A DNA stretch of 64,000 bases, taken from positions 1 through 64,000 of the forward strand of contig JABYQR010000253.1 in NCBI GenBank assembly GCA_022592445.1, given 5' to 3'. How positions within the stretch are numbered: position 1 is the first letter of the stretch; every line of letters begins with the position of its first letter. The position numbers and the translations under genes were made by a program. This document shows positions 21,106 to 31,230 of this stretch, piece after piece. The notes beneath the pieces were generated by a model. That model ran no database searches. It had not been told where the DNA came from and saw only the letters and a program-made list of their open reading frames with translations. Source of the DNA: Cytidiella melzeri (taxonomy: Eukaryota > Basidiomycota > Agaricomycetes > Polyporales > Irpicaceae).

Positions 21106-21666
21106 ATGTCCGCTGCACCTACCATCGACAACCCGCCTCGTGTTTGCCGCTATTGTCCAACAGTTCCCCACTTACCAGACGGTCGCTGCCCGTACCGCCC
21201 GCGTCACGAGGTTCTTCGTCGCTGCCCATACCGCCCGCGTCACGAGGTTCTTCGTCGCTACCCTATCATCCCCGCGCCCACGCCGCTGCCCAAGCCCTCA
21301 GTAGCGCCTACGGTCTTCCCTGAGAGATCCACTCCTAAATCACCCTTGCCAGCATTGTCCGTCGCCTCCGTTGCGGACTTGCTTGACAACTGCTCTTATT
21401 GCAACACTCAGAGCAACCACCCAATTCCCCTGCGCACAGGACCTTTTGTTCCGCTCAACTGCCATCGCCCGCGCGCGCCGCATCCAGATTGTTGGCTTTC
21501 ACCGGACTTTGAAGGCAAGAACCACGAGTGCGAACTCGTACAGTTTAATCTCACGAGCTCCGCCAACGCCGTTGTTGGCCACGCATTTGCTTGCAATACG
21601 CATTGCCGCTTAGGAGGTGTTGTTCTGCACTATCGCCCCCGCAAACAGTTGGTCGAGTCTAAGTGA
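21106..21666 (+). CDS. Cysteine-rich protein sharing its N-terminus with the Copia chimera
   Basis: ATG 21106 opens 186 codons. The first ~123 residues match the N-terminus of the minus-strand polyprotein at 19823, including CRYC and DNCSYC pairs. It then continues with a different, Cys/His-containing tail (CHRPRAPHPDC, CNTHCRLG) that could bind zinc. The RNase H frame overlaps its last 50 bases in another frame, so a frameshift or intron may originally have fused the two. No known family is recognised. Confidence 0.45.
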   Translation: MSAAPTIDNPPRVCRYCPTVPHLPDGRCPYRPRHEVLRRCPYRPRHEVLRRYPIIPAPTPLPKPSVAPTVFPERSTPKSPLPALSVASVADLLDNCSYCNTQSNHPIPLRTGPFVPLNCHRPRAPHPDCWLSPDFEGKNHECELVQFNLTSSANAVVGHAFACNTHCRLGGVVLHYRPRKQLVESK

Positions 21667-22717
21667 AGACATTCGTTCAGTTTGGACTGACGGATCTCTT
21701 ATATGGGATGGGTCTGCAAGAAGACAAAAGTCAGGAGCAGCCTGGACTACACAACACATGGGTGTAACCCTCACTAGGAAACACACCCCTATGAGCAATT
21801 CTGGTGTATATGACACTGAAATTTGCGCTCTTGCTATAGGTATTAGCAATGCTGTCACGAACATTCCTGATAGTATCACTGAAATCCACCTCTTTGCTGA
21901 CAACAAATCTGCATTACAATCCATCCTGAAACCAAATGTTGGCCCGGGACAGATGATGCGTCTGGTAGCGTGCCGAAGGGTGCGAGACTTCTTGAGTGCA
22001 AACCCTGCACGCTATGTGGGGCTGCATTGGGTACCAGGTCACATTGGCCTCGCACTCAATGAGGACATGGACAAATTTGCCAAAGAGGCTACAGAAAAAC
22101 CACAACCGAGATTTACCTCGTGGAGTGTGGCACGTCAAGACAAAGATGCACTGGCTATTAAACGGTGGCATCGTCTTATGAAAGCCTTTGATTACAAAGG
22201 GCACAGCAACATTATTAAAACGTCTGAATTCAAGGGAGTGACACCAGTGGCCAAACGGCATTGGTGGTTGAGAAACCTTGGCGGAGCTCAGTCAGCGTTG
22301 TATAATGTTGACAAGCCAGATAACACAGTGGGTGTGGCAGAATACGCTGCTGTTACACGACTCATCCCAGGACACATGCCTATTGGCGAGTTCCGTGAAG
22401 GATTTTACCTTGAGGGCCCTGCAAAATGTGCGTGTGGCGCTATTGAAACTCGAAAGCATCTGCTGGAAGAGTGCCTTTTGTGGTACCATGCTTGGAGACC
22501 ACCTGACCCATACAGCCAAGAGGAATTAGCGGCTCTTGTGGGTATGGATTCTGCAGATTTCCAAAACTGCACACAGTTGTTCGGACAAAATGAACTCCTT
22601 GTGTTCCTGATCATGAACCCCATGGCAGGGACTTTTGAATGGGCTAATCTGGTGGAAACAAGAACCTCAGTTTTAGCTGCAAATTGTTTCAACTCCTACG
22701 CGGTAACACGAGTGTAG
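21617..22717 (+). CDS. RNase H-domain ORF, LINE-like C-terminal part
   Basis: No ATG is near the domain start; the frame opens after a TAG at 21611. RNase H motifs are in order: SVWTDGSLIWDG (Asp), DTEICALAIGIS (Glu), HLFADNKSALQSI (Asp) and VGLHWVPGHIG with the nearby EDMDKFAKEA. A later Cys/His cluster (CACGAIETRKHLLEECLLW) is the gag-like or post-RNase H zinc motif common in Tad/jockey-type LINE ORF2 ends. No reverse transcriptase is present upstream, so this is a truncated LINE tail placed under the palindrome promoter, or a host RNase H-like gene. Confidence 0.65.
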   Translation: MLFCTIAPANSWSSLSEDIRSVWTDGSLIWDGSARRQKSGAAWTTQHMGVTLTRKHTPMSNSGVYDTEICALAIGISNAVTNIPDSITEIHLFADNKSALQSILKPNVGPGQMMRLVACRRVRDFLSANPARYVGLHWVPGHIGLALNEDMDKFAKEATEKPQPRFTSWSVARQDKDALAIKRWHRLMKAFDYKGHSNIIKTSEFKGVTPVAKRHWWLRNLGGAQSALYNVDKPDNTVGVAEYAAVTRLIPGHMPIGEFREGFYLEGPAKCACGAIETRKHLLEECLLWYHAWRPPDPYSQEELAALVGMDSADFQNCTQLFGQNELLVFLIMNPMAGTFEWANLVETRTSVLAANCFNSYAVTRV

Positions 22718-22741
22718 GTTGAGACAATACTTAAACAAACC

Positions 22742-23354
22742 GTGTTTGGTGCCCATACCAAGTGGAAACCAATCGATTACAGCCCCAAATCCCACCGGCA
22801 GTTTATGCGTGAGGTGTGGAGATCAGGCCATGAGTGGACTATAAGGACGCTCATACACAAAGGGGAGGCTTCTGAGGAGCAGAGGCGTGACCCAATATTG
22901 AAGGTGAAGAAGCCAAAGGAGAAACATATTCCAGTGGATGATCACCAGGCCAAGGCGGAAGCTGAGGCCAATGCTAGGTCAGAGGAGGACCGGGCAAAGT
23001 TTGTCGAGTGGTTTTTCAAAAATCTCACAGACAAGCTGGAGTTCAAATCTCCATACTCCAGTTGGTAGGGGCCGCAGAGGGAGTGGCAATACCTTGCTAA
23101 TGGAAGGCCAGCGGATGCGCTGGATTTCGGAGAGGATGAGTTTCGCCTTCCTGTGGCAAACCATGATTTCAATTCAAGACGCTATGGTCATCATGAGGAA
23201 GGTGGCGAGGTCAACCCCTCGTTGTCGGAATCTACGCGGTGGCAGATGAATCCCAGTCAGGCAGGACGTTTGGCCTGGGGGGAACCCACGGATGCGGGTT
23301 GGGGTGTTCTCTACCCTGCATCTGGCGAAGGAACCCTTCATCTCAGTGAGTGAA
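22742..23354 (+). pseudogene. Charged hypothetical protein after the RNase H ORF, split by a stop
   Basis: An open frame from 22742 to 23068 has no ATG at its start and encodes a Lys/Glu-rich protein (KWKPIDYSPKSHRQFMREVW). A second frame reads on with protein-like sequence (FGEDEFRLPVANHDFNSRR, 23100-23350). It probably belongs to the LINE-type gene. No domain recognised. Confidence 0.3.
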
Positions 23355-24283
23355 AGGGCTTTTATGGGCCATGACCTGCCATGTTGGTAAATGTTTTGCT
23401 TCTTAAACGGAGGGGGGGTTATTTTCTCTTTCTGCGTAGTAGCGACAACGCGCTTAGACAGAGCTAAGTCATCAGGCCTAGGACATACTAGCGTTAGCAA
23501 GGCCGGCAAGCGGCAAGTACAATTCCTGAAGATTGAATGAAATATTACTTTTTGAACCAGATTTGTGAGTAAACTTGGTGCTGGTAGCAGCCTGAACAAG
23601 TAATTTTGTTGGGAATAGCTTCTTCAATGAGTAATGTTCAGTAAGTTGGTGGTTTGTCTTCACTGGAGCACACAATCATTCATGAAAGAAGAGGGACTGT
23701 GCTGTATTGTTTGAAGTGCAACAATGGCTGTGAGCACAGAATTAAAACAAGTTTGTGGAGTGGAGCATGGAGATAAAGATTGTTTGACATGCATCTTCTT
23801 CTTAATGGTGTTGAATTATATTAGATAATCTAGATGAAATTTGCTAGACTGCAGGAGCAGGGTTACAAGTGATTATGTGATTGATAGCAAATTGAATAAA
23901 TCATATAGTGTGAAATAGTCAATTGCACCTGTGACTTTGTTTCCAAAAACAACCTCAGTAAACAACTGTGTTCCTGGTAAGGATCTTGCCAAGCCATCTG
24001 GTCATGAATATTGATTGTGTTACGGGCATTTGCCAATGGTGACACCTTTGATAGGCAACTTGATCCGGGATAAAGTGAATGTACTACAATTGATCAGTTT
24101 GATTCCAGGAAAAGGAGCCATACATTGATGAAGGTAGTCATCAATGGTAGCAAGGGGCTTCATCTATCTTGTCATTGATCTTGTGCAGTGCTCACTGCTG
24201 ATTTTAGAAAACTACTTGCTTCAAGAATGAAGGGCTGTAGGGTGTCTCATTAGATTAATTAGTAGAACATGTTTCATGTGTTC

Positions 24284-25755
24284 TGTTGATGTCTGCACTG
24301 CCTCACCCCATTTAGAGCTGACACAGGCTGTGTTCTGATTGTAACTCCTGCTTATAGAGCAACTGGTAGTTGTGAAACTGTATAGAAGAATCAAAGGCAG
24401 TACTTTATGCTGATGAAACCACATCCTGTTGATGTCTGAACTGCTTCAGCCCCATTAGAACTGCCACAGGCTATGTTCTGATTTTATTTCCTCCTTAGAG
24501 AGCAACTCATAGTTGTGAGACTTTGTGCAACAATCCAACGCAGTAGTTGTAGCTGATGCAACCATGTCCTGTTGATGTCTAGCCTGCATCACCCCTATTA
24601 GAACTGCAACAGATTGTGTTTTGATTGTATCTTCTGCACAGAGAGTAGTAGTTGTGAAACCTTGTGAACCAATTGAATGCCTGAACTGCCTCACCCCCAT
24701 TGAAACTGCCACAGCTGTAACTTCTGCTTAGAACTCAGTGAAAGTTTGTAGACCAATTGAATGCAGCGCTGGCTGCAGATGAAACTACATCCAGCTGACA
24801 TCTGCACTACCTCACGCCCATTATACACAGGCTGTGTTCTGATTGTAACTCCTGCTTATAGAGCAACTAGTTGTCTTGACACTGTATAGAAGAATCAAAC
24901 GCAGTGCTTCATGCTGATGCAACCACATCCTATTGATGTCTGAACTGCTTCAGCCCCATTATAGCTGCCACAGGCTATGTTCTGATTTTAATTCCTCTGT
25001 AGAGAGCAACTCATAGTTGTGAAACTTTGTGCAACAATCTGACGCAGTATTTGCTGCTGATACAACCATGTCCAGTTGATGTCTAACCTGCATCACCCGT
25101 ATTGGAACTGCCACAGATTGTGTTCTGACTGTAACTTCTGCATAGAGAGTAGTGGTTGTGAAACATTCTGAACCAATTGAATGCAGTGCTTGCTGCCAAT
25201 GCAGCCATGCACTGTTGATGTCTGAACTGCCTCACCCCCATTGAAACTGCCACAGCTGTAACTCCTTTTTAGAACTCAGTAGTTGTGAAACTTTGTAGAC
25301 CAATTGAATGCAGTACTAGCTGCTGATGAAACCACATCCAGCTGATATCTGCACTACCTGACCCCCATCAGAGCTGCCACAGGCTAGGTTCTGATTGTAA
25401 CTCCTGCTTATAGAGCAACTAGTAGTTGTGAAACTGTATGGAAGAATCAAAGGCAGTGCTCTATGCTGATGCAACCACATCCTGTTGGTGTCTGAACTGC
25501 CTCAGCCCCATTACAACTGCCACAGGCTATGTTCTGATTTTAACTCCTCCTTAAAGAGCAACTAATAGCTGTGAAACTTTGTGCAACAATCCAATGCAGT
25601 GCTTGCTACTGATGCAGCCTGTTGATGTCTGAACTGCCTCACCCCCATTGGAACTGCCACAGGCTGTGTTCTAGTTGTAACTCCTGCTTAGAGAGCAACT
25701 AACAGTTGTGAAACTTTGTAGAACAATCAGATACAGTACTCACTACTAATGCAGC
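24284..25755. repeat. Higher-order tandem array, ~140-bp monomers
   Basis: Eleven monomers begin near 24284, 24428, 24569, 24677, 24792, 24930, 25074, 25212, 25341, 25486 and 25620. They fall into types by shared variants: A (CTTATAGAGCAAC, GTATAGAAGAATC), B (CTGCTTCAGCCCC, TTGTGCAACAATC), C (CTGCATCACCC, GAACCAATTGAATG), D (short, CCACAGCTGTAAC) and E (GAACAATCAGAT). The order is A B C D, A B C D, A B E, a higher-order unit of about 500-550 bp. Confidence 0.85.
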
Positions 25756-26153
25756 CACAAATTTACATTGTCCAAGAATGTAGGGGTTGAGAATTTGTAG
25801 TTAGCTTCCAAAGTACTGGTAATTCTTGCTCAGAGATGTGTAGCATGTCTTCTCATTGTATTCCTTGTTCAGAGAGCAAGCAATGTCTGTATATTGCTGC
25901 ACATCAACCTGACCAGAATTTGACATCATTTGCCAGCAGGAGTGGAGTTTGAATCTGAGTCTGGATGACTTTTTTCAGTAGACAGGCCATAACATGCTCA
26001 ATTTCACTTCAATTGACAGGATGTTTGTACCAGGATGTTGCCACATGATAGGGCTATCCAATGGTGTATTATATGTACAGATTTGTACCCATATGCAGTC
26101 TGTAAAAATCAAAAACTGCATTTTGATTGCAAAAGTGATCTGATACAAAGTTA

Positions 26154-26552
26154 CACTGGGTAACCACGGCCCAATTTCCGGTGGAAAAACATGAGAAATA
26201 CGTGAGAAAAAATGGCGATTTTACGGTACCTTCTTGTAGCAGAAATAGCGCCGAAAAACACTGAATATTTCATCTTGTTTTTCTTGTGAGCGAATGGATG
26301 AAAAAGTGGCTTTTTTCTCAATGCGTTTTTCCGGCCTTTTGGTGATGCCTAAACGGAGCGTCACCAAAAGGCCGGAAAAACGCATTGAGAAAAAAGCCAC
26401 TTTTTCATCCATTCGCTCACAAGAAAAACAAGATGAAATATTCAGTGTTTTTCGGCGCTATTTCTGCTACAAGAAGGTACCGTAAAATTGCCATTTTTTC
26501 TCACGTATTTCTCATGTTTTTCCACCGGAAATTGGGCCGTGGTTACCCAGTG
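26154..26552. mobile_element. Complete 399-bp foldback MITE, CACTA-like ends
   Basis: The arms are 192 bp each and almost perfectly inverted around a 15-bp centre (26346-26360). The termini are CACTGGGTAACCACGGCC. The target duplication is TTA (26151-26153, 26553-26555). Paralogous repeat copies lacking the insert are present in this window (minus strand around 29065-29115, and 27239-27290), which confirms the boundaries. The two mirrored 63-codon frames inside are artefacts of the palindrome. Confidence 0.95.
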
Positions 26553-26743
26553 TTATAAAGAGCTGATAACAAGGCCAGTGTGATGCCATCAGCTGTATTC
26601 ATTGTTTTGTTATTGACACTGTTACTGTCTGTATTCTGCCATCAAATTCCCACACTTTGGGGGACAAAAAGGTCACATCTGAAAAGGCATCAATGTGCTG
26701 GAGCACACTGGAACAATTCTTCTTCATTCTTCAGGAATTGTAA

Positions 26744-27057
26744 CCACATTCACCCGTCCTGAAGAAATTGTCAGCTAAAGCAGTTGCAGCGGGCACTTGC
26801 AGCCGCAGGCCATCACAGGGCCGGGGGTCTATGTCTCCCTTTCTGTCTCTGCCAAGTATAGGTTGTGACACTTGGGCGGTGCCTGAACACCACTGCCTCG
26901 CTGTCCGGTCCACACCACTCATCCGAGGACTGTATAAAACAATCCACAATCAGGGCGGGCGCTGGCAGCCGCTTCATGGTTTCAGACTATGGTCTCACAT
27001 GTAACTACGTTACGCACAGACCTTCATAAACTTAGATATAAAGATAAAATAAAAAAG
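26744..27057. other. Unique segment between repeat copies
   Basis: This GC-richer stretch differs from the surrounding repeats. It holds only a 78-codon plus-strand frame (26768-27004) without recognised features. It may be the original insertion site DNA or another element. Confidence 0.3.
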
Positions 27058-27799
27058 AGTGGAGTTTGAATCTGAGTCTGGATGACTTTGTTCAGTAGAC
27101 TGGCCATACCTTGCTCAATTCCACTTCAATTAACAAGATGTTTGTACCAGGATGTTGCCACAAGATAGGGCTTTCCAATGGTGTATTAGATGTACAGGTT
27201 TGTATCCATATGCAGTCTGTAAAAACCAAAAACTGCATTTTGATTGCAAAAGTGATCTGATACACATTTATATAGGGCTGACAACAAGGCCAGTGTGATG
27301 CCATCTACTATATTCAGTATTTTGTTATTGACAATGTTACTGTCTGTATTCTGCCATCAAATTCCCACACTTTGGGGGACAAAAAGGTCATATCTGAAAA
27401 GGCATCAATGTGCTGGAGCACACTGGAACAATTCTTCTTCATTCTTCAGGAATTGTAAATCTGTTGCTGCATCAGCAGTGAGCACTGCATATGATTATCC
27501 TACAAAGTTTCACAACCATTGGTTGCTCTCTAAGCAGCAGGACACAGCCTGCAGCAGTTCATTGGGGATGAGGCAGTTCAGACATCAACAGGACGAGGTT
27601 GCATCAGCAGCAAGCACTGCATCTGGTTTTTTGCACAAAGTTTGACAACCATCAGTTGCTTTTCAAGCAGGGATTACAATTAGAACACAGCCTGTGGCAG
27701 TTTCAATGGGGATGAGGCAGTTCAGACATCAACAGGATACATCTAACATGTTCTGGGAATCAATCTGATGAGACACCCTCAAGCCCTTCATTCTTTGCC
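27058..27799. repeat. Fragments of the Helentron-like family in two orientations
   Basis: 27058-27458 repeats the 5' end region of copy 1 (same orientation, ending TTCAGGAATTGTA) without the foldback element. It abuts 27459-27799, which is array and flanking sequence in inverted orientation (monomers E and A, then GAAGGGCTTGAGGGTGTCTC inverted). This shows one copy inserted into another. Confidence 0.8.
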
Positions 27800-28267
27800 T
27801 CCCAATTCCTTCTTTCTTGTAGCAAGTAATGGATTCGTTTCATATACTTTCTCTTTCCACAACTTATACCATTCGGTTTCTTTGAATGTGTTGTTCCTAA
27901 GAAGCTGACAAAACAAGCGCCACGCATTTACTTCTGCTGCATCTGTACGATCAGCAGGCCCTTTCGCCACCCAATTCATATTGAACAATTGAGTACCCAG
28001 TTTTTCCCATGTCTTTGCAATCTCAGCTAGCTCAGCTGGGAAGGGTTGGCTTGACGGTCCTGCATTCCTTTCCATCCGTTTGGTAATGTGATGTGGATTG
28101 GTAAAGCTGCCTGTGCCTGTCTTCAAGCTCTTCAAGCTGGCGCAGTTGTTGGAATGAGATGAGTAGTGAGATTCTACTCTGTTGTGTGGCACGGCAGAAG
28201 CAGTCATTGTATGCAATGTACCGATGATGACAGTGGCAGATAGAATGAGAGAGGTTGAGAACCGCAT
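27788..28267 (-). CDS. Small secreted protein, unknown function
   Basis: ATG at 28267 gives 159 residues. The N-terminus MRFSTSLILSATVIIGTLH is a signal peptide with likely cleavage after TASA, before VPHNR. The mature part is hydrophilic, with a Ser/His-rich stretch and a Trp-containing helical-looking C-terminus (TEWYKLWKEKVYETNP), two cysteines and no transmembrane segment. It would be secreted. Size and type match small secreted proteins that are numerous in plant-associated and saprotrophic basidiomycetes, but no family is recognised. The gene lies between fragments of the repeat family on both sides; its last codons overlap the edge of one. Confidence 0.6.
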   Translation of the reverse strand: MRFSTSLILSATVIIGTLHTMTASAVPHNRVESHYSSHSNNCASLKSLKTGTGSFTNPHHITKRMERNAGPSSQPFPAELAEIAKTWEKLGTQLFNMNWVAKGPADRTDAAEVNAWRLFCQLLRNNTFKETEWYKLWKEKVYETNPLLATRKKELGGKE

Positions 28268-28299
28268 GATGATAGAGGATCTCAAAAGGTGAGGTTTTT

Positions 28300-28505
28300 A
28301 TCAGACAGAAAGATAGTCAGCTGTATAAACATTGTTAATGGAGTAACACAAGTGGGCAACAATTCTGTACTTACCAGCCAGGGCAGGAAGCAATGAGATG
28401 CTTGTAATGTGCAATTTGAGATGTTTTTGTATAGACAGAGAGATAATAGGCTGCAAGAATAATGTTAGTGAAGTGACATAAGTAGACAGCAATCCTGTAC
28501 CTACT
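28300..28505. repeat. Diverged tandem duplication (~132 bp) upstream of the secreted protein gene
   Basis: Sequence with ACAGAAAGATAGTCAGCTG at about 28304 recurs as ACAGAGAGATAATAGGCTG about 132 bp later. A third partial unit near 28840-28890 (CCAGCCAGGGCTAGAAGCA) is interrupted by the repeat element at 28892. Confidence 0.6.
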
Positions 28506-28891
28506 TAACAATCCTGGTAGCAATCAAATCTTTGGGGAAAATGGGTGTGTGCTGAGGTGCAAGGATGGTGGCATGGAGCTTTTAAATAATGCCTGATAGT
28601 CCATATGCTGTGGTAATGTGGCAGAGGCTATGTTGTAAAAGATTTGTGGCTGAGAACCTGGGTTGCTTGCAGTTTCCAAGGTAAATCTCCTTGGAGATAA
28701 CCATGGTATTTGCCATCAGCATCATTGCTTCCACATCATAGGAGTTGTGTTGGGGAATAGCCTCCACCCCCTGAACATGTCATCTAGTAGGCATTTAGCC
28801 ACCTAACTTGTCCTTTTAAACTGTCTCAGAATCACTTACCAGCCAGGGCTAGAAGCATGGGATGCTGGCAAGGGCAATCTGAGATGTTATT

Positions 28892-29376
28892 TACAATTCC
28901 TGAAGAATGAAGAAGAATTGTTCCAGTGTGCTCCAGCACATTGATGCCTTTTCAGATGTGAGCCTTTTGTGCCCCAAACTGTGGAAATTTGATGGCAGAA
29001 TATAGACAGTAACAGTGTCAATAACAAAACAATGAATACAGCTGATGGCATCACACTGGCCTTGTTATCAGCCCTTTATAACTTTGTATCAGATAACTTT
29101 TGCAATCAAACTGCAGTTTTTGGTCCTTACAGACTACACATGGGTACAAATTTGTACATCTAATACACCATTGGATAGCCCTATCTTGTGGCAACATCCT
29201 GGTACAAGCATCCTGTCAACTGAAGTGGAATTGAGCAAGGTATGGCCAGCATACTGAAAAAAGTCATCCAGACTCAGACTCAAACTCCACTCATGTTCGC
29301 AAATGATGTCAAATTCTGGTCAGGTGCATGTGCAGCAATCTACAGACATTGCTTGCTCTCTGAACAAGGAATACAA
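28892..29376. repeat. Inverted 5'-end fragment of the Helentron-like family
   Basis: The segment starts TACAATTCCTGAAGAATGAAG and is the reverse complement of the 5'-end region of copy 1. Near 29065-29115 it preserves the uninterrupted sequence (ACAAAGTTATAAAGG, inverted) at which the foldback element sits in copy 1. It is cut at 29376 by copy 2. Confidence 0.85.
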
Positions 29377-31129
29377 CTAGTGTTAGCAAGGCCGGCAAGT
29401 GGCAAGTACAATTCCTGAAGATTGAATGAAGTGTTATATATTGAGCCAAATTTGTAAGCAAACTTGCTGCTGGTAGCAGCTTTACTATGTCAGTTTGTTG
29501 TGAATAACTTCTTTGATGAGCAATGCATGGTAACTCGGTGATTTGTCTTCACCGGAGCACACAATCATTCAGGGACTATGCTGTATTGTTTAAAGTGAAA
29601 CAATGGTTGCGAGTACAAAATTAGAACAAGTTTGTGGAGTAGAGCATGGAGATAAAGATTGTTTGACATGCGTCTTCTTCATAATGGTGTTGAACTATGT
29701 TTGATAATCTAGATAAAATTTGGTAAACTGCAGGAGCAGACTTACAAGTGATTATTTAATTTATAGCAAATTGATCAAATCATATAGCATGAATTAGTTA
29801 ATTGCACCTGTGACTTTGTTACCAAAATGAACCTCAGTAAACAATTCTGTGCCTGGTAAGGATCTCTAATCATGGATATTGACTGTATTAGGGGCATTTG
29901 TTATTGGTGACATCTTTGATGGGCAACTTGATCTAGGATAAAGTGACTGTACTACAATTGATAAGTTTGGTTGCGGGAAAAGAAGCCATTCATTGATGAA
30001 GGTAGTCACCAATGGTAGCAAGGGGCTTCATCTATCTTGTCATCAATCTTGCGCTGTGCTCACTGCTGATTCTTAAAAATTACTCGCTTCAAGAATGAAG
30101 GGCTGGAGGGTGTCTCATTAGATCAATTGGTAAAACATGTTACATGTGTCCTGTTGATGTTTGCACTGCCTCACCCCCATTGGAGCTGCCACAGGCTGTG
30201 TTCTGATTGTAACTCTTGCTTGTAGATCAACTGGTGGTTGTGAAACTGTATGGAAGAATCAAAGGCAGTGCTTTATGCTGATGCAACCACATCCTGTTGA
30301 TGTCTGAACTTCTTCAGCCCTATTAGAACTGCCACAGGCTATGTTCTGATTTCAATTCCTTCTTAGAGAGCAACTCATGGTTGTGAAACATTGTGCAACA
30401 ATCCGACGCAGTGGTTGCTGCTGATGCAACCATGTCCTGGTGATGTCTGAGCTGCCTCACCCCCATTGGAACTGCCACAGGCTGTGTTCTGATTGTAACT
30501 CCTGCTTAGAGAGCAATTAACAGTTGTGAAACTTGTGGAACAATCAGATGCAGCACTCACTGCTGATGCAGCCACAAATTTACATTGTCCAAGAATGTAG
30601 GGGTTGAGAATTTGTAGTTAGTGTCCAAAGTACTGGTAATTCTTGCATAGAGCCAACCATGTTTGTGGCATGTCTCCTGATTGTATTCCTTGTACAGAGA
30701 GCAAGCAATGTCTGTAGATTGCTGCACATCAACCTGACCAGAATTTGACATCATTTGCCAGCAGGAGTGGAGTTTGAATCTGAGTCTGGATGACTTTGTT
30801 CAGTAGACAGGCCATAACATGCTCAATTTCACTTTAATTGACAGGATGTTTGTACCAGGATGTTGCCACAAGATAGGGCTATCCAATGGTGTATTATATG
30901 TACGGATTTGTACCCAGATGCAGTCTGTAAACATCAAAAACAAAGAGCTGATAACAAGGCCAGTGTGATGCCATCAGCTGTATTCATATTGTTTTGTTAT
31001 TGACACTGTTACTGTCTGTATTCTGCCATCAAATTCCCACACTTTGGGCAACAAAAAGGTCACGTCTGAAAAGGCATCAATGTGCTGGAGCACACTGGAA
31101 CAATTCTTCTTTATTCTTCAGGAATTGTA
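29377..31129 (-). mobile_element. Helentron-like non-autonomous repeat, copy 2 (short form)
   Basis: It has the same ends as copy 1, CTAG at 29377 and TACAATTCC at 31129, with T on both outer sides. The internal array has only three monomers, A (about 30155), B (30297) and E (30441), so both complete ABCD units of copy 1 are missing. The foldback element is absent. Confidence 0.6.
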
Positions 31130-31176
31130 ACAGCCTGTGGCAGTCCTAGTGGGTATGAGGCAGCTCAGGCATCAAC

Positions 31177-31230
31177 TAGCGTTAGCAGGGCTGGCAAGCG
31201 GCAAGTACGATTCCTGAAGACTTTATACAT
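31177..31230 (-). repeat. 3'-end fragment of a third Helentron-like copy
   Basis: The CTAG-proximal 45 bp (GCGTTAGCAGGGCTGGCAAG ... GATTCCTGAAGA) recurs here. Homology then stops. The 48 bp between copy 2 and this fragment are part of an inverted monomer. Confidence 0.6.

Larger units (their letters stand above)
19491..21474. repeat. Two-kilobase imperfect palindrome (inverted duplication)
   Basis: Arms 19491-20395 and 20534-21474 are inverted copies; paired positions add up to 40929 until a small insertion in the right arm. The 138-bp spacer (20396-20533) is not palindromic. Each arm contains, from centre outward, GC-rich DNA, a TATATAAAAG promoter-like site, and about 110 codons starting MSAAPTIDNPPRVCRYC. 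The right arm has an extra 36-bp tandem duplication (RPRHEVLRRCPY). Homology ends where the coding sequences diverge, at about 19491 and 21474. Confidence 0.9.
23487..26743 (-). mobile_element. Helentron-like non-autonomous repeat, copy 1
   Basis: Read on the minus strand the copy starts TACAATTCCTGAAGAATGAAG (26743) and ends CTTGCTAACGCTAG (23487). The start motif recurs inverted just inside the 3' end (CTTCAGGAATTGTA). A small hairpin GCCG-cttgc-CGGC precedes the CTAG end. Insertion lies between T residues in every copy checked. These features (asymmetric inverted repeats, hairpin, TT target) fit Helitron2/Helentron elements, but there is no Rep/helicase ORF, so this is non-autonomous. It contains the tandem array at 24284-25755 and a foldback insertion. 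Confidence 0.5.

Noticed and set aside
25940..25965. GAGTTTGAATCTGAG resembling a tRNA B box
   Set aside because: It recurs in each repeat copy without an A box, acceptor stem or cloverleaf.
26221..26485. Two mirrored 63-codon ORFs with nearly identical proteins
   Set aside because: They are the two arms of the foldback element read on opposite strands; no independent evidence of translation.
23487..31230. CRISPR-like array of regular repeats
   Set aside because: Monomers are ~140 bp, diverged and contiguous, with no spacers and no cas genes; this is a eukaryotic satellite-type array.
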